Shown here: positions 23,034 to 34,921 of the stretch, in pieces
Layout of the letters: each line of letters opens with the position of its first letter
How positions within the stretch are numbered: the stretch's first letter is position 1
Source of the DNA: Lactarius indigo
Taxonomy: Eukaryota > Basidiomycota > Agaricomycetes > Russulales > Russulaceae
Assembly: GCA_025766275.1 (NCBI GenBank)
Contig: JAFKAC010000164.1
Location: forward strand, 1-64,000
Reading direction: 5' to 3'
Length of the DNA: 64,000 nt
Made by a program: the position numbers and the translations under genes
The notes under the pieces: model-generated
What the model saw: the letters and a program-made list of their open reading frames with translations, nothing else
Database searches by the model: none
What the model was told of the DNA's origin: nothing

Positions 23034-24725
23034 GTGGCTAGCATCAGTGTCACCTTTGAATCAGACAACGATTGGACCCCAGTCACAACCAGAACACAAG
23101 ACGACCTCCCACACCACGTTAAAAGCAGTCAACTAGGAAAAGGAGCTCGCTGGGCCACAACATCAGGCAGACCACCTTGTTACAAGTGCCTCATCAAAGG
23201 CGAACTCAGACCAGTGGAATTCATCAACAACAACTGGTACATCCTCCGATACTTTCAGAATACATACCACACCAGAGCCATAAACATCACACCACACAGA
23301 TTTGCTGAAGGACTAGGCTGGTGGAACGAAGAAGACGAACAGAACCCAGAAACACCCACACAACAATCATCCTCAGCACCAAGAAACACTAGGGGAACAT
23401 ACGGACTACAACAAGACTCATCAGAAGAAGAACCCAGCTCAGACGAAGCGGAATCACACTCAGAACTATCCCACTCCTCAGGACACCGCCTAGACATCAC
23501 AGTACCCACACAAACTTCGTCACAAGCCAGCCCCACTATCCCTATCTGGATAGAACCATCCCCAGCGGAAGAAGGATTCCCAGCCCCACTACCACCAATC
23601 AGATTGCCCTCCCCAGTCGAACCACCCCAGATCCCCATCACACCACAGCCAACACTTATCATGTCAGCCATAAACGCCACAGGCACTGGCACAGGTACCG
23701 GCTCAAGCACCGGAACAGGAGGAACACCAACAACGAGCTCAGGAGGACTCAAAGGAGCACCCCCTACTCCGTTCACCGGAGATAGAACAGAGAGTGGTCA
23801 GTTCAAAAGAGAACTACTACGGTACATCAAGTTAAATAGCGAGAATGAACTCATCAAAGAACCTTATGCACGGGTACTATTCGCCCTTACAATGTTCAAA
23901 GGACCCAGTGTACAGCTGTGGGTCAACCAAACCGAAGATGACATGGAAGCGGCACTAGCAGACCCCACCAAAGCCCTCACCAAAAACAGCAAAGATCTTT
24001 GGGATGGTTTTCTCGACACCTTTGACAGAGACTGGACCGACACTCTAAACAAAGAAAGAGCCTATCAGAAGCTCATCAGTTTAACGATGCAGGGCAGAGC
24101 ATTGGACAGTTACATCCTCGACTTCGAACACCTTGCAGGAATAGCAGGATGGGCAAGAGATGCCCCTGGAACGGTGGAATTCTTCAAAAGAGGACTACCC
24201 ACAGGACTGTATCGCGCTTGCCTTATGTGAACCACCATCCCAAACACCATGGACGAGTGGCAAACCGCTGCCAGAGCAGAACACCAACGCTGGAAGCTAC
24301 TAAAAGCCAGACCAGGAAATAGAAACCCAGGGCCAACCCAGAATGTCCACCAAGGACGACCAAAGCGAGACCCAAATGCGATGGATGTAGATGCCACCAC
24401 CTCCACCCCCTTTAAGAAGCTTACTGAAGAAGAAAAGAAAGCCCTCATGAAAGAAGGACGCTGCTTCAAATGCAGACAACAAGGACACATGGCTAGAAAC
24501 TGTCAACGACAAAACACCACCAACCAAACCAAAGCCAGAGCCACAGACACCCAAGAAGCGGACACTGCACCCCCATACACCCCAGAAGCAAGCACCTCAT
24601 CAGTGGCTGCTACCACAACCGAAGATAAAGTCCGACAAGCCCATGCACTCGTCCAAGGCATGACTGAGGATGAAAAGAGACGCTACTATGCCTTAGATCA
24701 GGATTTTTGCGATGCCGACCTGTGA
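23034..24725 (+). pseudogene. gag: Gyp-D gag, one in-frame TGA
   Basis: It starts at MASISVTFESDNDWTPV and reads 398 codons to TGA at 24228-24230, then continues in the same frame to 24725, about 563 codons in all. Features in order: an N-terminal block shared with Gyp-H (QDDLP, FINNNWYIL, GLGWWN); an acidic Ser/Pro-rich region; a Gly/Thr-rich linker with TGTGTGTGSS-like repeats near residue 220; a capsid-like core (PPTPFTGDRTESGQFKRELL near 23760); and a CCHC knuckle, CFKCRQQGHMARNC, at about 24465-24510. At the TGA, the context LM*TTIPNTMDEW suggests an ancestral arginine. Gag forms the particle and packages RNA. It overlaps pol in the -1 frame at its end. Confidence 0.88.
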
Positions 24726-27700
24726 GAGCTGACAGGGAGGCCAATTCAATGTATAGTGTTCGCGATAGTGCTATGACAATCAAAGTCCTCGTTCGCCTTT
24801 ACTACAAAGAAGCTCGCATAAATGTGCTGCTGGACAGCGGTGCAACAGACAACCTAATCGACCAAAACCTAATCCAAAAACTTGGACTAGGAACCACTCC
24901 TCTGAAACCACCCAGATTGGTCCGGAATGTAGATGGATCACTAAACAAAGATGGCACCATGACAGAAACATGCCAGCTATGGATAAAAAGAGGAGAAGAA
25001 GAAACTCCTTTCCAGTTTTTTGTAACCAGCCTAGGGGAAGACAGAATGATCTTCGGATACCCCTGGTTCGAACACGAAAACCCAGACATAGACTGGAAGA
25101 AACAAGAGCTGAAAGGAGAAGCTGTTACCATCCTGACAGGAGGGTACCGCTTCCGAAGAAAGCGACACCAAGAAGCAAAAGCGGCAGCAACCAAAACAAC
25201 CTTTGACCCAGTAAAAGAAACTGCGATCCCAGAAGAATACCAGTGCCACAACAAAGTATTCTCAGACAAAGAAGCACAGCGCTTTCCCCCAGAAAGAGAA
25301 GAAGACCATCCCATCACATTGCGACCAGATGCACCCAACAAGATCAACTGCAAAATCTACCCCTTGACTCCAGAAGAGGACAAGGAGTTGAAGGCATATC
25401 TCGACGAAAACATAGCAAAAGGATACATCTATGAAGGAAGCTCCCCCTACACTTCCTCCTTCTTCTTCAGAAAGAAAACAGATGGAGGGTTGCGCCCTAT
25501 CCTGGACTACAGACCCCTAAACACCTGGACAATAAAAGACACTTACCCACTACCTCTCATCTCCGACATCCTGACCAACTTAAATGGGAAAACACTGTTC
25601 TCAAAGTTCGATGTCCGGTGGGGGTACCATAACGTCCGCATAAAAGAGGAAGACCAGTGGAAGGCAGCCTTCAAGACACCAAGGGGGCTGTTCATCCCTC
25701 GAGTCATGACCTTCGGTCTCACAAATGCACCAGCTACCTTTGCAAGAACCATGAGCAGAATACTTCGACCACTTATGGACAAATACCCAAGAGAGCTATT
25801 TGTGTACATGGACGATGTCCTAATAGCCACAGAAGAAGACACAGAACGCCACAGACAAATTGTACACGAATTCTTGGAAATCTGTGAAAGGGAATCTTAT
25901 TTCCTTAAAGTGTCGAAATGCGTGTTCGAACAAAGAAAGATCCACTACCTAGGCATTGTCATCGATGGATCTCAAATCAAAATCGACCCAAAGAAGGTAG
26001 AAGGACTAAAAGACTGGCCAAGGGACATCAAGTCAGTCAAACAAGCAAGAAGCGTGTTGGGAACACTAAGTTATCAATGACCCTTCATCCCCAACTTCGC
26101 TCACTTAGCAAGACCCATCACGGACACAATAAAGACGTCAGAAGGACCCTTCAGATGGACAAAGGAGGCAGCAGAAGCCTTAGAAGCTCTCATCACGCTT
26201 GTGTGCAAAGACCCCATCTTATGCCAACCAGATATGGACAAACCTTTCGAACTAGAAGTAGATGCCTCCGCTTTCGCCACAGGGGCAATCTTAACACAAA
26301 GAGACAGCTGAAACAAACCACAAGCTGTGGGATACTTCTCCAAATCATTTTCCGAAGCAGAGCGCAACTATGACATCCATGACAGGGAACTCCTGGCAGT
26401 AATCAGAGGACTGGAACACTGGAGACACCTTCTTTTAGGATCCCCCCATGAAATCACAGTGTTTACAGACCACAAAAACCTAGAGTATTATCGCCACCCT
26501 CGACAAATCAATAGGAGAGTGGCGCGCTACATCCCCAGACTTGCAGATTATCACATCAAACTTCACCACAAACCCGGACCCCAAAACCATGCTGATGCCC
26601 TATCAAGACGCCCTGACCATGACACCGGAGCAGGAGATAACACTGATGTAGTGGTCCTGACCCCAACCATCTTCGCAAACTCCGCTCTCTCCATAAGGAT
26701 AGATGACCGGGTCATGGCACACCAATTAGACCACCAAGACACCCTGGACGAGTGGGCCGCCCCCTTCCACCTCGTAAAACAAGGCAAACACTGGTGGAGA
26801 GGGGACAAACTGGTGGTTGTGGACAACACACCACTAAAGAGGGGGGTAATTTCCCTGTTTCACAATACAAAAACAGCTGGACACCCCGGAATAACAAAGA
26901 CCTTGTGGTTAGTGTCACAAGACTTTTGGTGGCCAAACATGAAAGACGACATATCCGCATATGTAAAGGGCTGTGCCACATGCCAATCAAACAAGAACTT
27001 CCCTGGGAACCCGAAACCACCGATATTCCCCATCAAGACTAACCCAGAAGCACTCCCTTTTGAAACCATCGCTCTAGACTTTATCACAAAGTTACCCCAA
27101 TCAGAAGACAATGACACAATTCTCACCATCACGGATCATGACTGTTCCAAAGCAGCCTTCTTTATCCCATGCAGCGAAACAATAGACGCAGAAGGAGTGG
27201 CAAAACTCTATGCCAAAACTGTCCTGCCACACTATGGACTACCAAGAAGGGTCATCTCCGACAGAGACCCCAGATTCACAGCGAAGTTCATCAAAGAACT
27301 GTGTAGAGTGCTTGACATAGAACAAAACATCAGCACAGCATACCACCCACAAACAGATGGACAATCAGAGAGAACAAACCAGTGGTTAGAACAGTACCTC
27401 CGAATGTTCATAAACCATCAACAAGACAATTGGACGGAGCTACTACCACTGGCACAGTACACCCACAACTCCTGGCCAAGCGCAACCACTAAAAAGGCAC
27501 CCTACGAATTAATCCTTGGGTACATCCCAAGAGTACACCAACCAGAAAGAACAACCACAGTACCAGGAACACAAGAGAGATTGGAGCGAATCCAGGAAGC
27601 CAGAAGGACCACCCAAGCAGCAATTACCCATGCACAGTCACTCTACAAAGGATCCTCTCACTTTGAACAACACACAGAAGGAGATAGCGTGTGGCTGGAT

Positions 27701-29590
27701 GCCAGGAACTTGAAAACAACGCACCCTAGTTTCAAGTTAGCCCCAAAAAGATACGGACCCTTCAGGGTCACAAAGAAGATCTCCGCCACCACATATGCCC
27801 TGAAACTTCCCCATCAGTGGCGGATCCACCCAGTATTCCATGCGTCACTCCTGATGCCATACAAAGAAACCTCCATACATGGAAAGAACTTTACGGAACC
27901 ACCCCCAGATCTAGTAGATGGAGAACAGGAGTGGGAAGTCGAGAAAATACTAGAAACAAGACGCCACAGGAACCAGTTACAGTTCCTAATCAAGTGGAAG
28001 GGATACTCCGATGCACACAACAGTTGGGAACCAGAAAAGAACCTCAACGCCCCAGAACTTATTCAGGAACACTTTGAAAGCAACCCCAGAAGCGAAGGAG
28101 CAAAGCAATGGTTAAAACGAAAGGAAGTAACAGTACGAACAGCAACCACCTTCCCCACTAGCTTCCTCACCATGCCCTCTCGCTCCTCCTCTGTAGAACG
28201 TCTTGTTGCTCGTGCCATGGAAAGAGGCTCCTTTGATGAAACGCCCTCTGTCACACCTTCCTCTGGCTATTCCCCCTTCCCAGCACGACCCCCTTCCTTG
28301 CCTTCACTCATCCAGGAACCACAACCCATCGATCCCACCATGCCCAGCGTCATAGAAACAGAAGGAGGAGGAATAGCCCTTCGCGTTCCCCCTCCTGGAC
28401 ACACAGCTCCCCCTACTCCCGAGATACACCGACCTACCACCTCCCCCCCTGATCCTAGAGTGACCATGGCTCGTCTCAGTGAAATAATCAACGACCCAAT
28501 CATGGACGCACTCCCCATTAACTATGAAAGGATGCACATCGCTGCTGAAGAAGACGACGACCCTGGTTACCCCTTCTTCTTGAATGACCCCTGGAGCAGC
28601 CGCTATGTCCACTTCCTCATCCCTGACGACGCTGACCCAACCTCATACATCCGAAAGGATGCCAAATGGATCAAGATCAGCGAAAATAAAGAAGATGTCA
28701 TCGGCACCATGGGCAAAAACCTTCCCCACTATGGCCTCCCCCTTTTCCTCCTTCCCAGAAACGACGACCCCCACAACCCAGCTCCCCCCATCACCCCAGC
28801 TCAGATGCAGAACTTGGACGAAGCTTCCCCCACAGCCAGACAAGTCGATGAAGTCCTAGAAGACCTGAAAGATGACCGCCTCACAGCAGAAATCTCCAGG
28901 ACTCGCCGACTCTTACGAAACCAGAAGGCCCTCCGAAAGGAGATTGAAGGCCTGTACAAGACGATGGAGCCCCTCAAAAGGCACCTCCTCAACATGGACA
29001 TGCAACTAACCAGCACCCGAAGAAGGCTGCAAGAACACAAGGCCTATGTCCGGATTGCAGACCGATGGCTCATACTACACCCCTCTCCTCCGGAAGAAGA
29101 AACTCACCCCTTTGAAGTCCACCCCATTCCTGCCCCTGCTCCACCTCGCTACCACTCCATGCCACGACTCCACGACGAACCAGAAGGACCTAGCCCCTCT
29201 GCAGAAAGGAAGAAGAGACGCAAGCGCAGAGCCAACAAGAAGGAGACTGGCACCATTCGACTTTGTTACAGGTGCCAGTCTGAAGACCACCTCTCCTTCG
29301 CCTGCCCTCAAAAACAGAAGTTCTGCTGGAGGTGTTCTAGCACTGACCACTTCCCCTATCAGTGCCTCTGGCCAGCCCCAGAAGAACGTACTCAGTGGTG
29401 TGGCAAGTGTTTTACCAGCAACAGCCACGAAGAAATCAAGTGCCCCAAGTATGAAAATTGTCGCAAGTGTGGGGCCCATGGTCCCTTCAACTTCCTTCGC
29501 CAACATCGCTGCCCCCTCCCTCGCGAAGGCACCCCCTCCAATGACATAGACAACGATGTCTATGACCTGATGGACTTCGAAGCACTCTAG
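24707..29590 (+). pseudogene. pol: Gyp-D pol with chromodomain and a large C-terminal zinc-knuckle extension
   Basis: One frame with two TGA stops (26078, 26309). In order: protease LLDSGATDNLID (about 24826); RT with FVYMDDVLIATEE (about 25800), so YMDD is intact; RNase H from VDASAFATGA (26263) through EAERNYDIHDRELLAVI; integrase zinc finger with GHPGITKTLW and CATCQSNK (26880-26995); a DDE core with ALDFITKLP, ISDRDPRF and HPQTDGQSERTNQW (27070-27385); and a chromodomain with LIKWKGYSDAHNSWEP (27940-28050). About 500 residues follow: a Ser/Pro-rich linker, a charged coiled-coil-like segment (28830-29060), a basic patch (KKRRKRRANKK, 29212) and clustered CCHC-like knuckles (CYRCQSEDHLSFAC, CWRCSSTDHFPYQC, CGKC...C, CRKC...HRC; 29263-29515). 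Pol is in the -1 frame relative to gag. Confidence 0.9.
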
Positions 29591-29616
29591 GGAGAGTTGA
29601 CTTAGAGAAGGGCTCA

Positions 29617-30194
29617 TGTTATGATCCGACGCTTCGGACCTAAGCCACAGTATGTCTCCACCCTGCCTTCCCCCTTCTGTACCATACCTTGTTACCAAAG
29701 GAGCTACTGTTACTAGTGGCGCGGTTACTTTGATCCGAACTTCTGTTTGCTCCGTTTAGTCTCTTTGATATTGTGTGGACTTGTGTTCATGTTGTTTGGA
29801 ACCCTGTCCTATATAAACCTGTACCATAGACCGTAGGAAGCCAGACTTGGCTTCGTTTGCAATCTAGCAACCTTGCCTCCGTACTTTGGTGTGACCTCGC
29901 CTTATCCCTCTCTTCTTGTACATCCCCTACCTCAGTCCCTAATCAGGACACTTCGAAGTCTTTGCAGTTGAACTATATCAACGCGTTACACCTGTTATAC
30001 TCTGTGCACTAGCAAGATCAAGTGTAGAGAAGTGTTAGACACTTCGGACGAGGAGTCCTACATTACAGAGTAGTGCTGCACCTTGTGCCACACTTTACCA
30101 CTCGTATTTCATAGCAATAAGACAACAGAGGTCTTCGCTTGATACCTGTGTGATTCAGAACCTTTAGAATCCACGCCCCTGCTAGGGCGTAACA
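29617..30194 (+). repeat. Gyp-D 3' LTR (gamma)
   Basis: Identical by eye to the 5' LTR, 578 bp. The preceding purine-rich GACTTAGAGAAGGGCTCA is the probable polypurine tract. Confidence 0.95.
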
Positions 30195-30548
30195 CCTTGG
30201 TGGATACAAGCGGAGGCACGCTTAACCCGAGGCTAAGACAGATAGGAGGCGAGTCGGGTGGTGGATTGAAGAAGACCAAGATGGGGACTCTTGGTCTTCT
30301 GAGTCGACTACTTATACAGATACACGCGGGCTTTAAAGCGCCGCTAGAATAGTACGTAACCAATGGTGTAACTAGCTCGAACCCTAGTACAACCATCCTA
30401 GGAATGAGTCATACATGAGTCACAATCACATGCGAACTACTATGCTGACTGATATGATGTAAGAGTCCATGACTAATGCTGATACCGGACCGTAGTCATA
30501 ACTGGTCATGAGTCGTGTGTAATGAGTCATCAAGTCCGTACCGTAACA

Positions 30549-31431
30549 AAAGGGTTCGCACCTCCAACTATCTGCATGTGACTGGCATTTCTCTCTACAC
30601 CATCGGGTCTGGTGATGGGGAAGTGAACATAATGGGGCTGTCAATTTGCCCTGAACCCTTCAGGCGCAAGGACCTGCGCAGGGTTGTCGTTGTGTGTGAT
30701 GGGGGTATGAAGTGCGACGCCGGGCAGTCACACACATCCTCGAGACATGGCGGTTCCATCAGTGTGAATGAGCCATGGGGTGATTTGGGGATTAGTAGGG
30801 TGGCTGTGTGTTCGAAGGAGGGGGTGTCTGACTGGGTAGTAATCTCCATCCTCAGCAGTGAGCTTTGTCGTCAGGGAGCACTGCCTGTGCTGCCGCAACT
30901 CGCTCAATCTCCTCTGCGCTAAGTGCAACTGTTTGTCAGCCCACTCCTTCGCCACTCTCCGCCAATCCTCTGCTGCTTCTAACTCCTGTTGGGTCTTTGA
31001 GGGGATGTTCGGCAGGGAGAATTCCCCTTGTGCCGATGAGGTCGTCACCTGGGGGGATGACCATGATGGGTTCCCAATTGCTGTCGCTGTCTCTGAAGAT
31101 GTGAGCAACGGCATGCTGCTGCTCGTCGTCGGGCTGGTGAGTTGGGTCGGGGAACCTCTGTAGGACACCAGCCCATTCTTGAGTGGTGATATGCCTGGTT
31201 TGCAGGTCTGCAGGTGTGTATGGAGTGAGCTGGACCTCTGGAACCACAGTTTCTTCACCGTCTTGGAGGATGTTGGCAGCGTCTTGTGTGACTTGGTCGA
31301 GGAGGATCACTGTGGTGACATGTCTGAGGGGAGAAGTGGGCATAGAGGTACATAGAGGTATGAGAGGAGTGGATGTGAATGGGATTGGGGGGATACTCTC
31401 CCTGATCATCCATGAGCCCACTTTTAAGGCG
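30549..31431 (-). pseudogene. Gyp-B post-chromodomain extension, first part
   Basis: Minus-strand frames 31421-30936, 31258-30728 and 30849-30595 align with the Gyp-A extension: LTPYTPADLQTRHITTQEWA against LTPYTPIGQPEGHITAQEWA, and SDTPSFEHTATLLIPKSPHG against QDTPSFKRNTTLIIPLSPHG. At least two frame changes and later TGA or TAG stops (near 30600 and 30580) break it. It is cut by the solo beta LTR at 30548 and continues at 22088. Unknown function; conserved between two elements. Confidence 0.55.
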
Positions 31432-34400
31432 TCAAGTGGCAGTCTGGCCCGCTTGGCTTTTTACTGCTTCTGGGGTGAATACATCGTCCTTGTCGACCCA
31501 CTGATTCTCCGAGTCTGAATACCCCTTCCATTTGATGTGGTATTGGAGCTTTTTGCAACAGCCGTAATGCCGAGAGTCCAGAATGGCCTCAACTTTGTAC
31601 TCTTCCTCCCCTTCCATGAGATCTGGGGGTGGTCATGTGAAATTTTCACTGTGGAAGGTTGTACTTTTGTAAGGCGTGAGAAGATCGATGTGAAACACTG
31701 GATGGATGCTCCACTGCATGGGAAGTTTGAGGCGATAGTTGTAAGGGGACATCACCTGGATGACTTTAAATGGTCCGTGGCATCATGCTGCTAGTTTTGC
31801 TGTTGGCTGATTGGTTCAGAGATATTTCCCCTCTAGCCATACCCAGTCCCCAACCTTGTAGCATGGGGTATCTTTGTGCTTGATCCAGCTGTCCTGAGCC
31901 TTTTTGATAAGGTCTTGTGCCATCTGTCGTGCTTCCTTCAACTGTGTCAATCAAGTGATCACATTTGGAATGGGAGATGGCTTATCCGTCCAATCAGAAG
32001 TAGGGTTGTATCCCATGAGAAGCATAAATGGGGATTGCTTCGTATGCTTGTGGGGCCAATTGTTGTGAGCGAACTCTGCAATTGGAAAATAGGCCGCCCA
32101 GTTATCTTGACGCTCGTTGGCCCAGAAACGCAGATATTTCTCCAGCCATTGATTGGTTTGTTCTGACTGTCCGTCCATTTGTGGGTGATACACTGTGGAG
32201 ACATTTTGTTTGATGCCTAGGATTCAACAGACTTCTCTTGTGAACTTAGAGGTAAAACGGGGGTCGCGGTCGCTGATGACCTTGCGCAGTAATCTGAATC
32301 ACTTGAACACATGATTGACGTACAGGATTGCCATTTCCTCGGCCGTGATCTCCTCGTTACATGGGACGAATATTGACGCTTTGCTGCAGTCGTGATCTGT
32401 AACGGTGAGGACACTGTCATACAATTGTGAGGTAGGTAGCTTGGTGATAAAATCCAGTGTGATTGTGTGGAACGGAGGGGCATCTGCTATTGCTGTGATG
32501 GGGTGTAGCGGTGCACGCGTTGGTCTAGTATTGACTTTGTTCTGCTGGCAGTCTGCACAACCGGTGACATATTCATAAACATCTCGTCTGAGGCTTGGCC
32601 ACCAATAATGTTGTTCCACAATCCATTGTGTCCAGCTTATGCCTGGGTGTCCATGAATAGGAGGGTTGTGATGGTTGTGGATGATCATCTGGTGTGCAGT
32701 CATAGGTCCTGTGATTACCAACCGTCCATCCTTGTACCATTCTCCCTCTATTTTCTTCAGCCAGTGGGCATCTACCCATGCTTTGACGATTGTTGGATCT
32801 TGTCTTCGCCTCGGTGTTTGCAGCATAGGGTGTATTTCCATTGCGCGCGCTGTGTTGGTTACCCATACAAACACTTTGGGGGGTAGAACGACTACACCTT
32901 GGTTATCCTCCTCTCCTTGGTTATAGTCTGGTCGTCGTGACAGCGTGTCCACCCTGCCGTTGTTTTTTCCCTTGATAGGTGGATCTTGAAGTCATATTCC
33001 ATTAGTTCCAGCACTTCACGGGCTACTTGCCTACTAATCTTTTGTGGTGTCTTCCAGTATTGGAGGTTGAGGTGGTCCGAAAATATTTTGATCTTGTGTG
33101 GGGATCCTGCAAGTAGAGGTCTCCAGTGGCGGAGAGCTTTTACAATGGCCAGAAGTTCTAGATCATAGATGTCGTAGTTGCACTCTGCCTCATTAAGCAT
33201 AGCTGAATAGTATCCTATGGGGTGCTTGCGCCCGTCACTTTTCTTTTGTAGGAGCACCACACCTACTGCATATCCCGACGCATCAACTTCTAGCTCAAAT
33301 TGGTCTTGTAGGTTGGGGTGTGCCAGCACTGGTTCTTCCATGACAAGTTGTTTGAGTGTTTTGAATGCGCGGTCCTCTTCCTCGGTCCATTTCCAGTCTG
33401 CGTCCTTTCTTGTGAGGCGGTTTAGTGGTCGTGCGTGGGTTGTGAAACCTCAGATGAATAGACAGTAAAAGTTACAAAAGCCAAGGAAAGATTGTACATC
33501 CCTGACTTTTACTGGTGTCGGCCAGTCTTTGATACCACAAACTTTTACTGGGTCCATATGTGTTACCCCCTTTTCAAGGATTACCCCCAGGTAATCCATC
33601 CAAGGTTGGTGAAAGATGCACTTTTCAAGCTTGAAGTACAAGTCATGGTCCTGGGCCACACAAAGGACATCAGTAACTGCCGCAATATGATCGGCCGAAG
33701 TGTGACCCTCGTGTGTGGCGATGCCGATGTCATCCATGTAGACCCGTATAATGGTCCCCTTTAATTCGTGCTTGGTGATGATGTCACGGTAGATGTGGTT
33801 CATCATTGTCTGGAATGTGGCGGGTGAGTTGGTGAGACTGAAGAACATGACTGTTGGTTCAAAGAGTCCAAATTTCATTTTGAATGCCGCTTTTTCTTGG
33901 TTGCTGTCACGTATGCGAACGTTATTATATCCCCAGCGGATGTCAAGCTTGGTATATATATGAGTGTTGCTGAGGTTGTAGATGAGGTCCTGAATGAGGG
34001 GGAGTGGGTATTGGTTTCGTATGGTATGGGAGTTGAGGACACAGTAATCCTGAATGGGTCGTAGCTTTCCGTCCTTCTTTTTCACGAAGAAGAATGAAGA
34101 TGCGTATGGGGAGATGGAGGGACGCAGATATCCCTGACATAGTTTTTCATCTAGGAATTCCTTTAACTTTCCCTCTTCCTCTTGGGTAAGCAGGTATATT
34201 TTGCAGTCAATGGCCGAAGGGGTGCCTGGCTTGAGGTCAATGGTGTGATCCCACAGTCTTGCAGGGGGAAACCATTGGGATGCTTCTTCACTGAAAAGTG
34301 TTTTGAAGGCTTGGTATACCTCTGGCAGCTCAACAGGTTTCTCCTCCCCTTTGGCTTGAATAGCCAATTCTGTGGATGTGGTTGCACGCAGGTGTGCCTC

Positions 34401-34916
34401 CTCTTCATCTAGTTTGCAGGTTATGTCCTCCTTTTCCTTGTCAGTGAGGGTTGTGGCTATGACTGTGTGGTGAGATCGACTGTCCTGCGTACTGATAATT
34501 ATTGGCATAATATCTTCTCATATGACTGCATCCTGCCAATTAATCGTTGGCTCATATGTGGCCAACCAAGGGTATCCTAGGACAAGTTCTTCATTTCCAA
34601 GATTTGTGATCAGGAACTGCATAGTCCTGTGGTATCCTTTGGCATACACATCTAGATCGGTAAAATGAGTGATGGACCTAGCTTTGTTTTCTGTGTTGTC
34701 TATATTCCAAATCTTTCGTGGTTGGGCCAGAGGTTGGACCCCGATGCCCATTTTCTTTACAAAGCCTGGGTGCAGGAAGTTATCCGTGGCACCCAAATCG
34801 ACTAGTGCTTTGATGTTGGCCATTTGGTAATTTGTGTGAATCGAGACTGGAATTTGAAGAGAACGAAAGCGCATCATGATTACAGAATTACAATTTAGAG
34901 CCCTCACCCAGGCCAA
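31432..34916 (-). pseudogene. pol: Gyp-B pol: protease, RT, RNase H, integrase, chromodomain
   Basis: Protease (34916-34518) has ALVDLGATDNF, so the catalytic DSG reads DLG. RT (34508-33450) reads 352 codons with FFFVKKKDGKLRPIQDY and an intact VYMDDIGIATH. RNase H (33341-32892) has VDASGYAVGVVLLQ. The integrase finger ends CADCQQNK and the first part of the core has TLDFITKLP and VTDHDCSKA (32952-32299). The rest of the core (32290-31766) holds HPQMDGQSEQTNQW but has several TGA stops, most where relatives have arginine. The chromodomain (IKWKGYSDSENQWVDKDD) lies in 31617-31432. RT alone might be expressible, but integrase is destroyed. Confidence 0.9.
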
Positions 34917-34921
34917 TGGGT

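Larger units (their letters stand above)
22249..30194 (+). mobile_element. Gyp-D: complete, young chromodomain gypsy element
   Basis: 7946 bp with 578-bp LTRs (22249-22826 and 29617-30194) that I read as identical. The perfect target duplication CCTTG lies at 22244-22248 and 30195-30199. It has a TATA box, a self-priming site, gag and a long pol. Only three in-frame stops spoil the coding region, all TGA (24228-24230, 26078-26080, 26309-26311) at positions where arginine CGA is a plausible ancestor. Identical LTRs mean recent insertion, so the stops were probably inherited from the parent copy and the element moved with proteins supplied by another copy. Confidence 0.95.
22089..30548 (-). repeat. 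Solo beta LTR in Gyp-B, split by Gyp-D
   Basis: The LTR pieces are 22089-22248 and 30200-30548, about 509 bp, with TG/CA ends. AAAG at 22085-22088 and 30549-30552 gives a 4-bp duplication; the five-base versions (GAAAG and AAAGG) do not match. Keeping one AAAG restores the reading frame of Gyp-B across the insertion. Confidence 0.8.

Noticed and set aside
24228..26311. TGA recoded as an amino acid in this genome
   Set aside because: TGA is the natural stop of other ORFs here (for example Gyp-D gag at 24723-24725), and the stops coincide with likely CGA codons; deamination is simpler.
28267..29698. Minus-strand frames opposite the Gyp-D pol extension
   Set aside because: They are antisense shadows of a GC-rich coding region; the plus strand has the recognisable domains.
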